DNA of 33,116 bases from positions 1 to 33,116 of the forward strand of contig FR887764.1 in assembly GCA_000432735.1 (NCBI GenBank). The letters are read 5' to 3'. Below are positions 31,990-33,116 of this stretch, in pieces (within the stretch, counting starts at the first letter, position 1; every line of letters starts with the position of its first letter). Position numbers and translations under genes: made by a program. The notes under the pieces are model-generated. The model was not told where the DNA came from and made no database searches. It saw only the letters and a list, made by a program, of their open reading frames with translations. The DNA is from Bacteroides sp. CAG:443. Its GTDB lineage: Bacteria > Bacteroidota > Bacteroidia > Bacteroidales > Bacteroidaceae.

Positions 31990-32969
31990 ATGAAAAAGCT
32001 CCATTGGTTAGTGTTGTTGTTCCCAATTATAATTACGCACGTTATTTGGATGCGCGCTTGTCGTCAATCTTGAATCAGACTTTTCAGGATTTTGAACTGA
32101 TACTTCTGGATGATGCTTCTACGGACAACAGTTTAGAGGTACTTGACAGATATAAGGACGATCCTCATGTTTCTCACTTTGTCGTCAATGAACAAAACAC
32201 AGGAAGTCCCTTCAAGCAATGGATGAAAGGTATTTTATTGGCAAAAGGTGAATGGGTATGGATAGCCGAAGCCGATGATTTATGTGAACCTACGTTTTTG
32301 GAAACTTGTGTAAAAGAGGTGCAGAAATACCCTAATGTATCTGTTTGCATGACGGCTTTTCGATATATAGATGAAAAAGGTAATATATTGCCACAAGAAG
32401 CCAATTATTGGGGGAAGAAGAAACCGGCTGTATCTGCCTGCAGATTTTCGGGAAGAGCTTATGCAGAGCATAACATGTATTGGAATTGTTGCGTTGCTAA
32501 TGCCAGTGGGGTGTTGTTTCGCCGTTCTTATGCTACTAATTTATCCGATTCTTCCTTTTTAAACATGAGATACAGTGGTGACTGGTGTTTCTGGTTCCAG
32601 ATGCTGTTGCAGGGAGATATGGTCGAGGTTTACGAATACTTGAATAAGTTCCGTCAGCATACCGCAAAAGTCAGTGTAGAAGGTGTCAAGTCTGGAAATC
32701 GTATTAAAGAAGATATCGATGTACTTTCTTTGATGGAGAGGACTTTCCCTGAGATAAAAAAGTATAAGCGCAGGTTAGCCCATGGTATGATATGCCGTAA
32801 AATAAAAAAGCTGAACGATGCAAAGAAAAGAGTTGAGCTTAGTGAGTATTTGAGTGAGCGTTTGGGAGGAAAAGCCTCCGATTTGAGACTTTTCCATCTG
32901 AATAATTATTTAAGATTCATTTGTCCGTGGCTGATTACGATCAAGCGTGACAGACTCAAAGTATTATGA
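31986..32969 (+). CDS. GT2 family glycosyltransferase
   Basis: The 327-residue product is a typical GT2 enzyme: LVSVVVPNYNYARYLDARLS, FELILLDDASTDNSLEVL, the metal motif WIAEADDLCEP, and the acceptor-side YSGDWCFWFQMLLQGDMVEV, with the catalytic Asp in GDW. The C-terminal 90 residues are basic and helical, suggesting contact with membrane lipid. The start at ATG 31986 is preferred to GTG 31980, because it opens two residues before the usual N-terminal strand region and overlaps the mini-ORF stop. Acceptor and sugar unknown. It is the last gene in the window and is transcribed in line with the cluster. Confidence 0.87.
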   Translation: MNEKAPLVSVVVPNYNYARYLDARLSSILNQTFQDFELILLDDASTDNSLEVLDRYKDDPHVSHFVVNEQNTGSPFKQWMKGILLAKGEWVWIAEADDLCEPTFLETCVKEVQKYPNVSVCMTAFRYIDEKGNILPQEANYWGKKKPAVSACRFSGRAYAEHNMYWNCCVANASGVLFRRSYATNLSDSSFLNMRYSGDWCFWFQMLLQGDMVEVYEYLNKFRQHTAKVSVEGVKSGNRIKEDIDVLSLMERTFPEIKKYKRRLAHGMICRKIKKLNDAKKRVELSEYLSERLGGKASDLRLFHLNNYLRFICPWLITIKRDRLKVL

Positions 32970-33037
32970 TTAATAGTAAGTTAAGATAGAATTTTGCTAT
33001 ATTTTAAAGCTTTTTTCCGGTCTTTTTCCTCTGTTAA

Positions 33038-33045
33038 TACCTTTG
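33038..33045 (+). promoter_or_regulatory. Candidate -7 box for a gene beyond the window
   Basis: TACCTTTG is an exact TAnnTTTG match, 69 bases after the last stop codon. A -33 TTTG is absent at the standard distance. No ORF begins before the window ends, so any product lies outside. Confidence 0.35.
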
Positions 33046-33116
33046 GAATAGCGTGGAAATGTCTATTTAATTTGTAGTATAAATAGGGACATTCAGTAAA
33101 TAATATAAAATTAGCC

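Noticed and set aside
1..33116. tRNA, rRNA, CRISPR arrays, insertion sequences or prophage genes
   Set aside because: No cloverleaf, rRNA-like, regularly spaced repeat, transposase or phage sequence was noticed on either strand by eye; a covariance-model scan was not possible here.

Overview
The window looks like a chromosomal segment of a gut Bacteroides, probably close to B. thetaiotaomicron. The evidence is the repeated Bacteroides-type promoter motif (-33 TTTG or TTG, about 19 nt, then -7 TAnnTTTG), the tandem secreted rhamnosidase-type enzymes, lipoprotein signals typical of Bacteroidota, and the housekeeping order pfkA ... rnc-fabF-acpP / purN / pdxB followed by a glycosyltransferase cluster. 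No rRNA, tRNA, CRISPR array, transposase or prophage gene was seen.

Region 1 (about 184-11391, + strand) is a run of five closely spaced genes for exported glycoside hydrolases: a short GH78-like protein, a full-length GH106-like lipoprotein, a GH106-like protein with an internal deletion, a GH106-like protein lacking its C-terminal domain, and a full-length GH78 alpha-L-rhamnosidase. It reads as the enzyme arm of a polysaccharide utilization locus for rhamnose-containing pectin (rhamnogalacturonan-type). No SusC/SusD pair or regulator lies inside the window. The block is visibly more AT-rich than what follows and ends at a perfect 13-bp hairpin (11450-11487).

Region 2 (about 11564-26927) is conserved core genome on both strands. 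It holds cysE (serine acetyltransferase), an unlisted 43-residue very basic ORF, and mnmA with a promoter and an intrinsic terminator in its leader. Next come cysS, a translationally coupled operon of a GH3-type acyl-adenylating enzyme, a bacterial Ig-like lipoprotein and a DUF3108 protein, then pfkA. A 35-residue membrane mini-ORF is coupled to a thioredoxin-like lipoprotein, and after it come the acpP-fabF-rnc operon, purN and pdxB. A perfect 32-bp inverted repeat lies between the thioredoxin-like gene and rnc and contains the rnc stop codon.

Region 3 (27055-32969, + strand) is a tightly packed glycosyltransferase operon starting from an ideal Bacteroides promoter. Its genes are a GT2-like enzyme, a GT2 domain fused to a WaaP/Kdo-kinase-like domain, a GT11 alpha-1,2-fucosyltransferase, a GT2-like enzyme with a DADE motif, a GT14-like (Branch) enzyme, a possible 24-residue membrane mini-ORF and another GT2. 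The position next to pdxB/purN/acpP matches my recollection of the lipooligosaccharide glycan cluster of B. thetaiotaomicron, so LOS core assembly is the best working hypothesis. A promoter-like site near 33038 suggests the next transcript starts just before the window ends.

The observations most worth checking are the 32-bp hairpin at the 3' end of rnc, the promoter-terminator leader RNA of mnmA, the GT2-kinase fusion, the two coupled membrane mini-ORFs, and the decaying GH106 tandem array.
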